From the NCBI GenBank assembly GCA_003556955.1, contig PWQB01000658.1, positions 1 to 9,548 on the forward strand: 9,548 bases of DNA. The letters run 5' to 3'. Every line of letters begins with the position of its first letter. Position 1 is the first letter of the stretch. Below, one piece after another: positions 1 to 5,256 of this stretch. The stretch comes from Nostocaceae cyanobacterium CSSed10_463m (lineage in GTDB: Bacteria; Cyanobacteriota; Cyanobacteriia; Cyanobacteriales; Nostocaceae). Made by a program: the position numbers and the translations under genes. The notes beneath the pieces were generated by a model, which searched no databases, had not been told where the DNA came from, and saw only the letters and a list, made by a program, of their open reading frames with translations.

Positions 1-405
1 AGGTAATCGGGCTGGATTATAGTGATAGAATTCTTGCGAGAGAAAAAAGCCGACTTCTTTACACAATCTGACTAAGAGTTCATATTGGTAGATACTTCTG
101 ACAGGATTACCACGCAGGTAAGCGCCACCTAAGTCTAAAATAAATGAGCCATCATCTGTGAGAACTCTTTTAAATTCTGTGGCGAAAGGTAGAAACCATT
201 CAATATATTTTTCCGCGCTTTCATTACCATATTCTTTTTGACGTGTGAGAGCAAAGGGTGGTGAAGTGAGGATGAGATTAATACTATTTTGCTCAACAGA
301 TTTAATCAGTTCTAGACTATCACCCAAATACGCTTTTCCTAATTTTTGGGTGTAATAAGGATTTAAACTTATCTCATTTGATGTTTTAATTGTTTCTTCT
401 TGCAA
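1..405 (-). CDS. DNA methyltransferase of the TSPPF type (partial, C-terminus beyond left edge)
   Basis: An open frame runs from the left edge to an in-frame TAA at 430-432 and gives about 135 residues. It contains KAYLGDSLELIK, then LILTSPPFALTRQKEYGN, then VLTDDGSFILDLGGAYLRG, and reaches YHYNPARLP at the edge. SPPF/SPPY is the catalytic motif IV of amino-methyltransferases, most often of the N4-cytosine group. These enzymes transfer a methyl group from S-adenosylmethionine to a base in a specific DNA site. The SAM-binding and target-recognition parts are probably partly beyond the edge. No ATG or GTG exists between the upstream stop and the first conserved block. The best start is TTG at 403-405, with no clear ribosome binding site, so the 5' end is uncertain. 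No restriction endonuclease is visible, so it could be solitary. Class is fairly sure; specificity is unknown. Confidence 0.8.
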   Translation of the reverse strand, partial: MQEETIKTSNEISLNPYYTQKLGKAYLGDSLELIKSVEQNSINLILTSPPFALTRQKEYGNESAEKYIEWFLPFATEFKRVLTDDGSFILDLGGAYLRGNPVRSIYQYELLVRLCKEVGFFLSQEFYHYNPARLP

Positions 406-468
406 GAGTTGTAACTGGTTAAGAAGGATTTAAATTTTATACAACAGATTTAATTTAGATGCAACACA

Positions 469-573
469 TAAACCTTGTCTACTTTGAGAACTGTAGTTTT
501 TAGTCAAGATGGTGAGATTGCTTCCTTACGTCGCAATGACAAAAACTTCACTTTTCATGATGGACAAGGTTTA
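469..573. repeat. Fold-back (MITE-like) element, 105 bp
   Basis: The ends are a perfect 11-bp inverted repeat, TAAACCTTGTC at 469-479 and its complement at 563-573. Inside lie a second nested pair (AGTTTTTAGTCA at 495-506 against TGACAAAAACT at 537-547, one bulged base) and a short third pair (ATTGC 517-521 against GCAAT 533-537). The element can fold on itself almost end to end. Each end carries a TA, which would fit TA-target insertion as in IS630/Tc1-type MITEs, but this is inference. The inner segment around GAGATTGCTTCC resembles a short repeat I associate with cyanobacterial intergenic DNA. It lies within 65 bp of the probable methyltransferase start. Confidence 0.55.
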
Positions 574-585
574 ATTATAAAACTG

Positions 586-603
586 CATCTGTGTTCATCT
601 GTG
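586..603. repeat. Short tandem repeat CATCTGTG, two copies
   Basis: CATCTGTG occurs at 586-593 and again at 596-603, a 10-bp period. The wider string resembles a common intergenic repeat of bacteria. The rest of the gap between the methyltransferase and cynS shows nothing coding. Confidence 0.3.
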
Positions 604-679
604 GTTGATATATCTTTAGTAACTCCAAGATTAGTCAAGAAAGGATGAGTAATAGCCCACCCTACGCATAACTGAAAGT

Positions 680-1120
680 TTACCACTTTTTGTAAGAGAG
701 GAATTTACCAGACATAATAACTTTAACGCGATCGCCTTTGGGGTCTGATTCTTTTTCCACATCTAAAGTAAAGTCAATGGCGCTCATAATACCGTCACCA
801 AATTTATCATGAATTACGGCTTTAATGGGCATTCCGTATACCTGCATAATCTCGTAAAAACGATAAATTAGTGGATCAGTGGGGACAACTGGACCTAGTC
901 CTTTGAGAGGACATTCAGTCAACGCTTGAATATAAATAGCACCTAATCCCAATGCTTCCACCAATAATTTAGCTTCTTCTGGGGAGGCGCTAGCTTGTCG
1001 GTAGAATACAGCCGCAATCCATACTTCGTCACGACCGATAATTTTTTCTAAATCGGCAAAACTTAATCCTTTCTCTTGTTTTGCTGCTAACAGCTGTTGT
1101 GTAATTTCGGGAATAGACAT
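680..1120 (-). CDS. cynS: Cyanase (cyanate hydratase/lyase)
   Basis: This complete 146-residue protein decomposes cyanate with bicarbonate to carbamate, which breaks down to ammonia and CO2. Residues 1 to about 75 form the helical, HTH-like N-terminal domain. The C-terminal catalytic domain starts near [11 protein letters not shown] and continues through [18 protein letters not shown] and [10 protein letters not shown]. The three catalytic residues of the family are present as Arg87, Glu90 and Ser113, with the same spacing as Arg96, Glu99 and Ser122 of the Escherichia coli enzyme. Length is close to the usual 147-156. The ATG at 1118-1120 is preceded by a GAGAG stretch that can serve as ribosome binding site. 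No cyanate transporter genes (cynABD) are adjacent, so it seems to be a single-gene unit. In cyanobacteria cyn genes are often nitrogen-regulated, but I found no GTA-N8-TAC NtcA site upstream. Cytoplasmic decamer in known relatives. Confidence 0.96.
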   Translation of the reverse strand: MSIPEITQQLLAAKQEKGLSFADLEKIIGRDEVWIAAVFYRQASASPEEAKLLVEALGLGAIYIQALTECPLKGLGPVVPTDPLIYRFYEIMQVYGMPIKAVIHDKFGDGIMSAIDFTLDVEKESDPKGDRVKVIMSGKFLSYKKW

Positions 1121-1201
1121 ATTAAAACTTCTCTCAGACGTAAAGTTAATTTTAGGCGATCGCTGGTTACAAAAGGAAGGACAAAATATAATAAGTTTTC
1201 A

Positions 1202-1207
1202 ATTATA
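1202..1207 (-). promoter_or_regulatory. Possible -10 box for cynS
   Basis: A perfect TATAAT lies on the minus strand about 82 bases upstream of the cynS ATG. No good -35 hexamer lies 16-18 bases further upstream, so this is only a candidate. AT-rich alternatives lie closer to the gene. Confidence 0.3.
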
Positions 1208-1261
1208 CTAACTTTCACAGCAAAAACAGGTAACCACATTGGCTTAGTGACTGAGGATGTA

Positions 1262-1282
1262 GGGGAGCGGGGAGCCGGGGAG
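1262..1282. repeat. G-rich heptamer tandem repeat (STRR-like)
   Basis: GGGGAGC occurs twice in direct succession (1262-1268, 1269-1275), followed after one C by GGGGAG. Short tandemly repeated heptamers of this kind are known from heterocystous cyanobacteria. It abuts the left direct repeat of the MITE-like element. Confidence 0.45.
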
Positions 1283-1392
1283 ATTCTGAGCCAATACTGC
1301 TCGGTTAAGCAAACTCGTGAGCCGAAAACCCTTGTAGAGACGTTCCATGGAACGTCTCTACATCCCTTAACCGAAAGGTATTGGATTCTGAG
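1283..1392. mobile_element. MITE-like element with 8-bp target duplication
   Basis: A 94-bp body (1291-1384) is bounded by 19-bp inverted repeats. The left arm CCAATACTGCTCGGTTAAG matches the complement of the right arm (1366-1384) at 16 of 19 positions. Directly outside each end lies the same octamer ATTCTGAG (1283-1290 and 1385-1392), as expected for a target-site duplication. The body has no coding capacity and holds a 30-bp palindrome. Together this is the architecture of a non-autonomous miniature transposon. An 8-bp duplication is seen for several IS families, so the mobilising transposase cannot be named. Confidence 0.65.
1333..1362. repeat. Perfect 30-bp palindrome (core repeat, copy 1)
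   Basis: TGTAGAGACGTTCCA followed by its exact complement; every one of the 15 pairs matches. The arm TAGAGACGTTCC recurs at 5083-5109. Inside the MITE-like element it would form a strong hairpin or cruciform. Confidence 0.8.
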
Positions 1393-1395
1393 CAA

Positions 1396-1643
1396 CTAAA
1401 TTTATTTATGCTCAAAGGAGAAATATTTATTACTTATAGAGAAGCCGCTCCGCCTAGCGATCGCATCTTACTTAAGGCTGAATTATTTAAATATTTCAAA
1501 GAACAATAGTTCACTTATTTTTTCTGTAAAGTATTTGCCAAAATGCCGCAATTTGATGAATTTTAAATAGTATCCTGTTCTGTATTCTGAGAACAAGAAG
1601 TTAGATTATAGGTCTAACAATTACACATATCACGCGACTGTCC
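1396..1643. other. Leader region of the CAP-domain gene
   Basis: This 248-bp stretch closes the 523-bp gap between the divergent cynS and CAP genes. It holds one HIP1 site (1457-1464), AT-rich sequence and the dyads described separately. A 33-codon ATG frame at 1408-1509 has no ribosome binding site and is not supported as a gene. Confidence 0.5.
1576..1618 (+). promoter_or_regulatory. Two adjacent dyads upstream of the CAP gene
   Basis: TGTTCT-N8-AGAACA (1576-1595) is followed after four bases by GTTAGA-N7-TCTAAC (1600-1618). They end 25 bp before the CAP-protein ATG. They could be operators or small hairpins in the 5' leader. Six-base arms can arise by chance, so the assignment is weak. 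Confidence 0.3.
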
Positions 1644-2192
1644 ATGTTCCGACAACCTGCTTTTGGCATCGCTTTAAGTACGCTTGTCCTGGCGAGTGGA
1701 TTCATGAATGCTCCCATAACAGGTCAAACTTCTACAGAAAAAAACACTCGTAATCAACAGCTATTAATTTCTTCAAGTCAGGCCGCAACATTAACTACTA
1801 ATTTTGACACAAATGCCCTAGAAAAATCAGTTTTTGACGACATTAATCGATATCGAGTTACTCATAATCTGCCAAAGTTGACTTTAAATGCAAATATCAC
1901 TCAACAGGCAAGGATTCACAGCGAAAACATGGCTAATGGTAAAGTTCCTTTTAGCCATGATGGATTTGAACAGAGAATTACAGCTATTCCCTTACGCTAC
2001 AACAATGCGTCAGAGAATGTCGCAGTCAATCGGGGATATAGCAATCCTGCTAGTCAAGCTGTTACAGGTTGGTTGGAAAGTCCCGGACATTTGAAGAATA
2101 TTCAAGGCAATTTTAACCTCACAGGGGTTGGTGTGGCTACCAATCAAAAAGGCGAAGTTTACCTTACCCAAATTTTCATTAGCAGTAGATAG
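1644..2192 (+). CDS. Secreted CAP/SCP-domain protein (YkwD-like)
   Basis: This is a 182-residue protein. The N-terminus MFRQPAFGIALSTLVLASGF reads as a signal peptide with Arg3 and a hydrophobic core to about residue 21, so export to the periplasm or outside is likely. A linker rich in Ser, Thr, Asn and Gln follows. The CAP domain (PF00188 type) spans about 57-182. It shows IHSENMA at 91-97, His105 in FSHDGF, Glu124 in ASENVA, and the signature GWLESPGHLKNI at 142-153 with His149, then GVGVA and TQIF near the end. His105, Glu124 and His149 match the conserved CAP cavity residues. Bacterial CAP proteins have no single agreed activity; ligand binding or hydrolysis has been proposed. The ATG at 1644 has no obvious Shine-Dalgarno sequence, but it precedes the signal peptide well. 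Transcribed away from cynS and 87 bp before the exonuclease gene. Confidence 0.9.
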   Translation: MFRQPAFGIALSTLVLASGFMNAPITGQTSTEKNTRNQQLLISSSQAATLTTNFDTNALEKSVFDDINRYRVTHNLPKLTLNANITQQARIHSENMANGKVPFSHDGFEQRITAIPLRYNNASENVAVNRGYSNPASQAVTGWLESPGHLKNIQGNFNLTGVGVATNQKGEVYLTQIFISSR

Positions 2193-2223
2193 ATTTATTT
2201 ACTGAGTTTCTGCACAATACTAA

Positions 2224-2262
2224 TGTAGTGTCTGATAGTATTTTTATCTACAAGACACTGCA
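2224..2262 (+). terminator. Hairpin between the CAP and RNase D genes
   Basis: Arms at 2224-2238 and 2248-2262 pair at 12 of 15 positions around a 9-base AT loop, including the perfect block AGTGTCT/AGACACT. It begins 32 bp after the CAP stop. No strong T-run follows, only a T-rich stretch, so it is a possible terminator or a leader structure of the next gene. Confidence 0.4.
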
Positions 2263-2279
2263 TTTATTATTCAGGATTC

Positions 2280-2909
2280 ATGACATTACAAGATTTTCAA
2301 GTAGGCGATCGCGATTTGAGTGACGCTGTTCTAGCTGAATATTTAAAATCCGAGGCGATCGCTGTCGATACCGAAACGATGGGATTATTACCGCAGCGCG
2401 ATCGCTTGTGTCTGATTCAGCTATGCAATCAGGAGGGTAAAGTCACAGCAATTCGCATCGCCAAAGGACAAACCGAAGCTCCCAATTTAAAAAAACTCAT
2501 GGAAGCAGCGAATGTGGTGAAAATTTTTCACTTCGCGCGTTTCGATGTGGGGACTTTGCGCCATAACCTGGGGATTCAGGTTCAGCCTGTGTTTTGTACC
2601 AAAATTGCTAGTAAGCTGGCTCGCACCTACACCAATCGCCACGGACTCAAAGACGTAGTACAAGAGTTAGAACACATAGAATTAGATAAAAGTTCACAAA
2701 GTTCCGATTGGGGTAATGCGGCTAATTTATCTGAGGCTCAACTCAATTATGCTGCCAATGATGTCCGTTACTTAATCAGTATCCGGCAAAAACTCACAGA
2801 AATGCTCAAACGAGAAGAGCGTTGGCAAATTGCTCAGGAATGCTTTCAAGTTTTGCCAACTTTAGTTACCTTAGATTTACTGCAATTTAAGGATATATTT
2901 GAACATTGA
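2280..2909 (+). CDS. Ribonuclease D-like 3'-5' exonuclease (DEDDy)
   Basis: This 209-residue cytoplasmic nuclease is predicted to remove nucleotides from RNA 3' ends with two metal ions. The DEDDy exonuclease motifs are all visible: Asp30 and Glu32 in AVDTETMGL, Asp89 in IFHFARFDVGTL, and Tyr157/Asp161 in LNYAANDVRYL. Supporting family blocks are RDRLCLIQL near 40-48 and the KDVVQELEHIEL-SDW segment at 124-144. The protein ends soon after the exonuclease fold and lacks the HRDC domains of the roughly 375-residue E. coli RNase D. It therefore belongs to the short, single-domain group; the true substrate (tRNA, other RNA, or DNA) is not known from sequence. The ATG is preceded by AGGA at a rather short distance. 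Three HIP1 sites fall within its first 126 bases. Convergent with the rhodanese gene. Confidence 0.93.
   Translation: MTLQDFQVGDRDLSDAVLAEYLKSEAIAVDTETMGLLPQRDRLCLIQLCNQEGKVTAIRIAKGQTEAPNLKKLMEAANVVKIFHFARFDVGTLRHNLGIQVQPVFCTKIASKLARTYTNRHGLKDVVQELEHIELDKSSQSSDWGNAANLSEAQLNYAANDVRYLISIRQKLTEMLKREERWQIAQECFQVLPTLVTLDLLQFKDIFEH
2305..2405. repeat. Cluster of three HIP1 octamers
   Basis: GCGATCGC occurs at 2305-2312, 2355-2362 and 2398-2405. Other copies in the window are at 728, 1156, 1457, 7288, 8699 and 9136 (first base). This palindrome is strongly over-represented in many cyanobacterial genomes and supports the taxonomic reading. Confidence 0.9.
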
Positions 2910-2985
2910 GAAAACCCTGAAAAGAAATTTTTTGAATTGATTAATTGTGAGTACAGACTCCCACTGAATTTTAGTTAATAGTGTT

Positions 2986-3018
2986 CAATCAGTGATGATT
3001 TCAACCTCTCACTGATTG
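2986..3018. terminator. Hairpin between convergent genes, possible bidirectional terminator
   Basis: CAATCAGTGA (2986-2995) and TCACTGATTG (3009-3018) form a perfect 10-bp stem with a 13-base loop. It sits in the 182-bp gap between the ends of the RNase D and rhodanese genes. Neither side has a long T-run, so termination is inferred mainly from position. Confidence 0.5.
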
Positions 3019-3091
3019 TAATTTGCAATAGTTTTAACCATTAACATCTGTGTGGTAACCATCCAAAATACCAAATTCTATGACTAGAAAA

Positions 3092-3589
3092 CTAGACATC
3101 TTTGTTGAGATTGTCCAAGTGGTTTTGCATCCGAGATACCACATTCAGATCATCTGCACCTGCGGGAGTTTTCGATTCAATAATGCCTTCTGTGGGACCG
3201 CCAATTTCCTTCCATGCAGCTAAACCACCTTTAAGTTCAGAGACATGGGTAAATTGAGCATCACGCAGCATTCGCGCCGCTTGAGCAGTTTCTTGATCAT
3301 TCGCACCGTAGACATATATATCACGATTTTTATCTAAAGATGACCTAGCCCTATCGACTAACTCATCCATAGGCATTGACATCGCCCCCATAATATGACC
3401 CTCATTATAGGTTTGACGATAGCTTTGCTCTCTTTGAGACACTGCGCCTACCTCGCCGCCATCGCGCACATCTATGATTGTAAAAGCTGGTTCACCCCAT
3501 TCCAAACGAGATTTAACTGCATAAACATCAGATTGCGGTGTAACGGGTGGTTGTTGAGGGATAATAGCATTTAGTGGATTGGCATTCAT
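3092..3589 (-). CDS. Rhodanese-fold protein lacking the catalytic cysteine
   Basis: This is a 165-residue cytoplasmic protein. A proline-rich N-terminus (about 1-20) precedes a rhodanese domain at about 21-135. Family landmarks are IIDVRD at 38-43, the substrate-side block YNEGHIMGAMSMPMDEL at 61-77, and the C-terminal KGGLAAWKEIGGPTEG at 120-135. Sulfurtransferase rhodaneses carry a cysteine at the end of the strand read here as IYVYGANDQE. That position is Gly95, and the whole protein has no cysteine. Thiosulfate or persulfide transfer by the usual mechanism is therefore not expected; a binding or regulatory role is inferred. The tail (136-165) is polar and probably helical. The ATG has no clear ribosome binding site. 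Convergent with the exonuclease gene and divergent from the response regulator across 767 bp, so it is likely transcribed alone. Confidence 0.88.
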   Translation of the reverse strand: MNANPLNAIIPQQPPVTPQSDVYAVKSRLEWGEPAFTIIDVRDGGEVGAVSQREQSYRQTYNEGHIMGAMSMPMDELVDRARSSLDKNRDIYVYGANDQETAQAARMLRDAQFTHVSELKGGLAAWKEIGGPTEGIIESKTPAGADDLNVVSRMQNHLDNLNKDV

Positions 3590-3938
3590 AATTTTTTGTC
3601 TAAACTTACTAAGCGTAACTTAGCAAAATCTAGATATAATTATTCTCTTTCTCAGGTATGAATAGCTTCAACTTCTATCCACAGCTAGATTAGCTGATTT
3701 ATTTTTTAATATTTAATATCGTGTCCGTTACATCCAAAATCCTGTTTTGCTGGCTTAAATGAGTCGGCGAGAAAAATGCCAAAAAATATATGAAGAAGTA
3801 TAAATTATTTCTAGGGTGTTATAAGCTGTTAATCCACCGCATCTTGCCAGCAAGTTTAGCACCAATTTACTGGTATCTAATTTTTGTTGAATACCTTTAA
3901 CTTTATGCCATCTGAGATATTTAAGAATTACGCAAAAT

Positions 3939-3954
3939 TCACGTAATTACGTGA
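3939..3954. promoter_or_regulatory. Perfect 16-bp palindrome, possible operator
   Basis: TCACGTAATTACGTGA is self-complementary over all 16 bases. AATTACG also occurs just upstream at 3926-3932. It lies about equally far from the two divergent genes. A dimeric repressor site would look like this; the protein is unknown. Confidence 0.4.
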
Positions 3955-4216
3955 TTAATTTGGCGCTAGCTTCCTTGGAGTAGCCTCCGATACCATATCT
4001 CAAGTCAGGGACTTTGGCTCGCTCTTTGGTAAGTACTGATATTTAATAATTTCAGTCTTAGATAATTCTAACTGTTGACAAATTTCATAGCTGAACTTTT
4101 AATAAAATGAAGAGAAAATTAAGTGAAGCGAAGCAATATAGTGGGAAAGTTTTGCGAGCAACTGCTATACACGTAAGTACTCAACTAAGATAGGCGTAAA
4201 TCATCACACTAAAACT

Positions 4217-4262
4217 AGGAAACAGCTTTCCTGATTGGGCGCAGTCCTAACTCCAGGTTAGG
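4217..4262 (+). promoter_or_regulatory. Two tandem hairpins upstream of the response regulator
   Basis: AGGAAA-CAGC-TTTCCT (4217-4232) has a 6-bp stem and 4-base loop. CCTAAC-TCCAG-GTTAGG (4246-4262) has a 6-bp stem and 5-base loop. They lie 95-140 bp before the gene, just upstream of the candidate -10. They may be binding dyads or the end of a short transcript. Confidence 0.35.
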
Positions 4263-4280
4263 TGTAATTACAACATATCC

Positions 4281-4286
4281 TATAAA
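4281..4286 (+). promoter_or_regulatory. Possible -10 box for the response regulator
   Basis: TATAAA lies 71 bp before the first ATG. The hexamer 17 bases upstream (TTAGGT) is a poor -35 match, so an activator or another start is possible. Confidence 0.25.
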
Positions 4287-4356
4287 AGAATGGTTTACCG
4301 TCAAGTAGCTACAACAACAAAAATCAATCGCCAGATCAAAAATAGGCTAAAACTTT

Positions 4357-5076
4357 ATGGTGATGCTTCCTATGACAAATCCTAAAATTCTTGTTGTAGA
4401 TGACGATTTAGGCATCCGCAATCTTATACAGCGCTTTTTAAGTCGAAAATATGAAATAGAGTCAGTGGCTGATGGTAAAACAGCTTTGTCATTGTTTGAT
4501 AAATTCAATCCTGATTTAGTAATTTTAGATTGGAATTTACCAGATATCAATGGCTATCAATTGTGTCAAGAAATGCAGAGTCGCACTGATGTATTAGTGA
4601 TGATACTGACTGGAAGAACGGCTGAGTCTGATAAAATTAAGATTCTTTCAGCAGGTGCTGATGATTTTATGACTAAGCCGTTTAGCCTAGCAGAAATTGA
4701 AGTGAGAGTACAAGCTCTTTTGAGACGCATTCGCTGTATTCACCACTATTCAACACAGCGCCTGAATTTCAAGCAGCTAACAATTAACCCAGATGATCGG
4801 GTGGTGACACTTAATGATCAACCTCTGTCTTTAACAGCTCTAGAATTTAATATTTTACATTTTTTAGCAAGTCATCCTGGTCAAGCTTGGAGTCGTCCCC
4901 AGCTAATTCAAAAAATCTGGAATTGCGAGTATGTGGGCGACTGTCGGGTGGTTGATGTGCATATAGGACAACTGCGTAAAAAGTTGGAGGTTGATAGTAC
5001 TGTTCCTGAGTTTATTAAAACTGTGCGCGGTTATGGTTACAAGTTTGAATTAGCAGAATCTACTGCAATTAGTTGA
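4357..5076 (+). CDS. OmpR/PhoB-family response regulator
   Basis: This two-domain DNA-binding regulator has 239 residues from the first ATG. The receiver domain (about 9-126) has the acidic pair in ILVVDDD (Asp15-Asp17), phosphoacceptor Asp58 in VILDWNLPDINGYQ, Thr85 in ILTGRT and Lys107 in FMTKPFS, so it should be phosphorylatable. The winged-helix output domain (about 136-232) ends with VVDVHIGQLRKKLE and FIKTVRGYGYKFE, typical of the family. Three in-frame ATGs (4357, 4363, 4372) precede the conserved NPKILVVDDD. The first has AGG about ten bases upstream, while the third gives the usual short N-terminus, so the start is uncertain by five codons. No histidine kinase is adjacent, so it is an orphan here and its signal and targets are unknown. 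A palindrome directly after the stop may end the transcript. Confidence 0.92.
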   Translation: MVMLPMTNPKILVVDDDLGIRNLIQRFLSRKYEIESVADGKTALSLFDKFNPDLVILDWNLPDINGYQLCQEMQSRTDVLVMILTGRTAESDKIKILSAGADDFMTKPFSLAEIEVRVQALLRRIRCIHHYSTQRLNFKQLTINPDDRVVTLNDQPLSLTALEFNILHFLASHPGQAWSRPQLIQKIWNCEYVGDCRVVDVHIGQLRKKLEVDSTVPEFIKTVRGYGYKFELAESTAIS

Positions 5077-5082
5077 GAATTG

Positions 5083-5109
5083 TAGAGACGTTCCGGCGGA
5101 ACGTCTCTA
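5083..5109. repeat. Core palindrome, copy 2 (possible terminator)
   Basis: TAGAGACGTTCC and its complement flank a GGC centre, giving a 13-bp stem that starts six bases after the response-regulator stop. The arms are identical to those of the palindrome at 1333-1362, but the outer inverted repeats of that element are absent. Without a T-run it is not a canonical terminator, although the stem is strong. Confidence 0.75.
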
Positions 5110-5158
5110 ACAAAATTTGCTCTCATGCAACATACCAAGCATGGCTTTAAAAATTAAA

Positions 5159-5186
5159 GGTGCGTTAGCCTACGGCATAACACACC
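5159..5186. repeat. REP-like hairpin in a convergent gap
   Basis: GGTGCGTTA (5159-5167) pairs with TAACACACC (5178-5186) at 8 of 9 positions, with an inner GCC/GGC pair. Sequences of this look (GTAGGGTG-type) are dispersed in Nostoc-like intergenic DNA. It lies between the ends of the response regulator and cup genes. Confidence 0.55.
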
Positions 5187-5256
5187 CTACTAGTAATTTG
5201 TATTTCTTCATATACATGGAATTTTTCTCGCCTACTGACTTAGCGGTGAGAAGATA

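Larger units (their letters stand above)
3590..4356. other. 767-bp gene-free region between divergent genes
   Basis: No supported gene lies here; the longest ATG frames I noticed are under 30 codons. It contains a perfect 16-bp palindrome, two neighbouring hairpins near the response regulator, a candidate -10 box, and the nonamer GTAAGTACT twice (4029-4037 and 4173-4181). The length and structure would allow a small RNA or a long regulated leader, but nothing proves either. Confidence 0.6.

Noticed and set aside
1121..1260. NtcA-type site GTA-N8-TAC upstream of cynS
   Set aside because: I scanned both GTA and TAC occurrences and none has the partner at the right spacing.
1087..1399. Overlapping open frames on both strands of about 100 codons
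   Set aside because: They run through the cynS 5' end, the heptamer repeat and the MITE-like element; the frames are explained by repeat sequence and match no protein I know.
1408..1509. 33-codon ATG frame
   Set aside because: No ribosome binding site, no recognisable product, and it lies among repeat-like sequence.
1888..2094. Open frame inside the CAP-domain gene
   Set aside because: Alternative-frame shadow; the CAP frame carries the family motifs.
4107..4193. 28-codon ATG frame starting MKRKLSEAKQ
   Set aside because: Too short, no Shine-Dalgarno sequence, no family resemblance; likely chance.
5227..5250. Hairpin just after the cup stop as an intrinsic terminator
   Set aside because: The stem is imperfect with a GU pair and mismatches, and on the minus strand it is followed by A rather than T residues.
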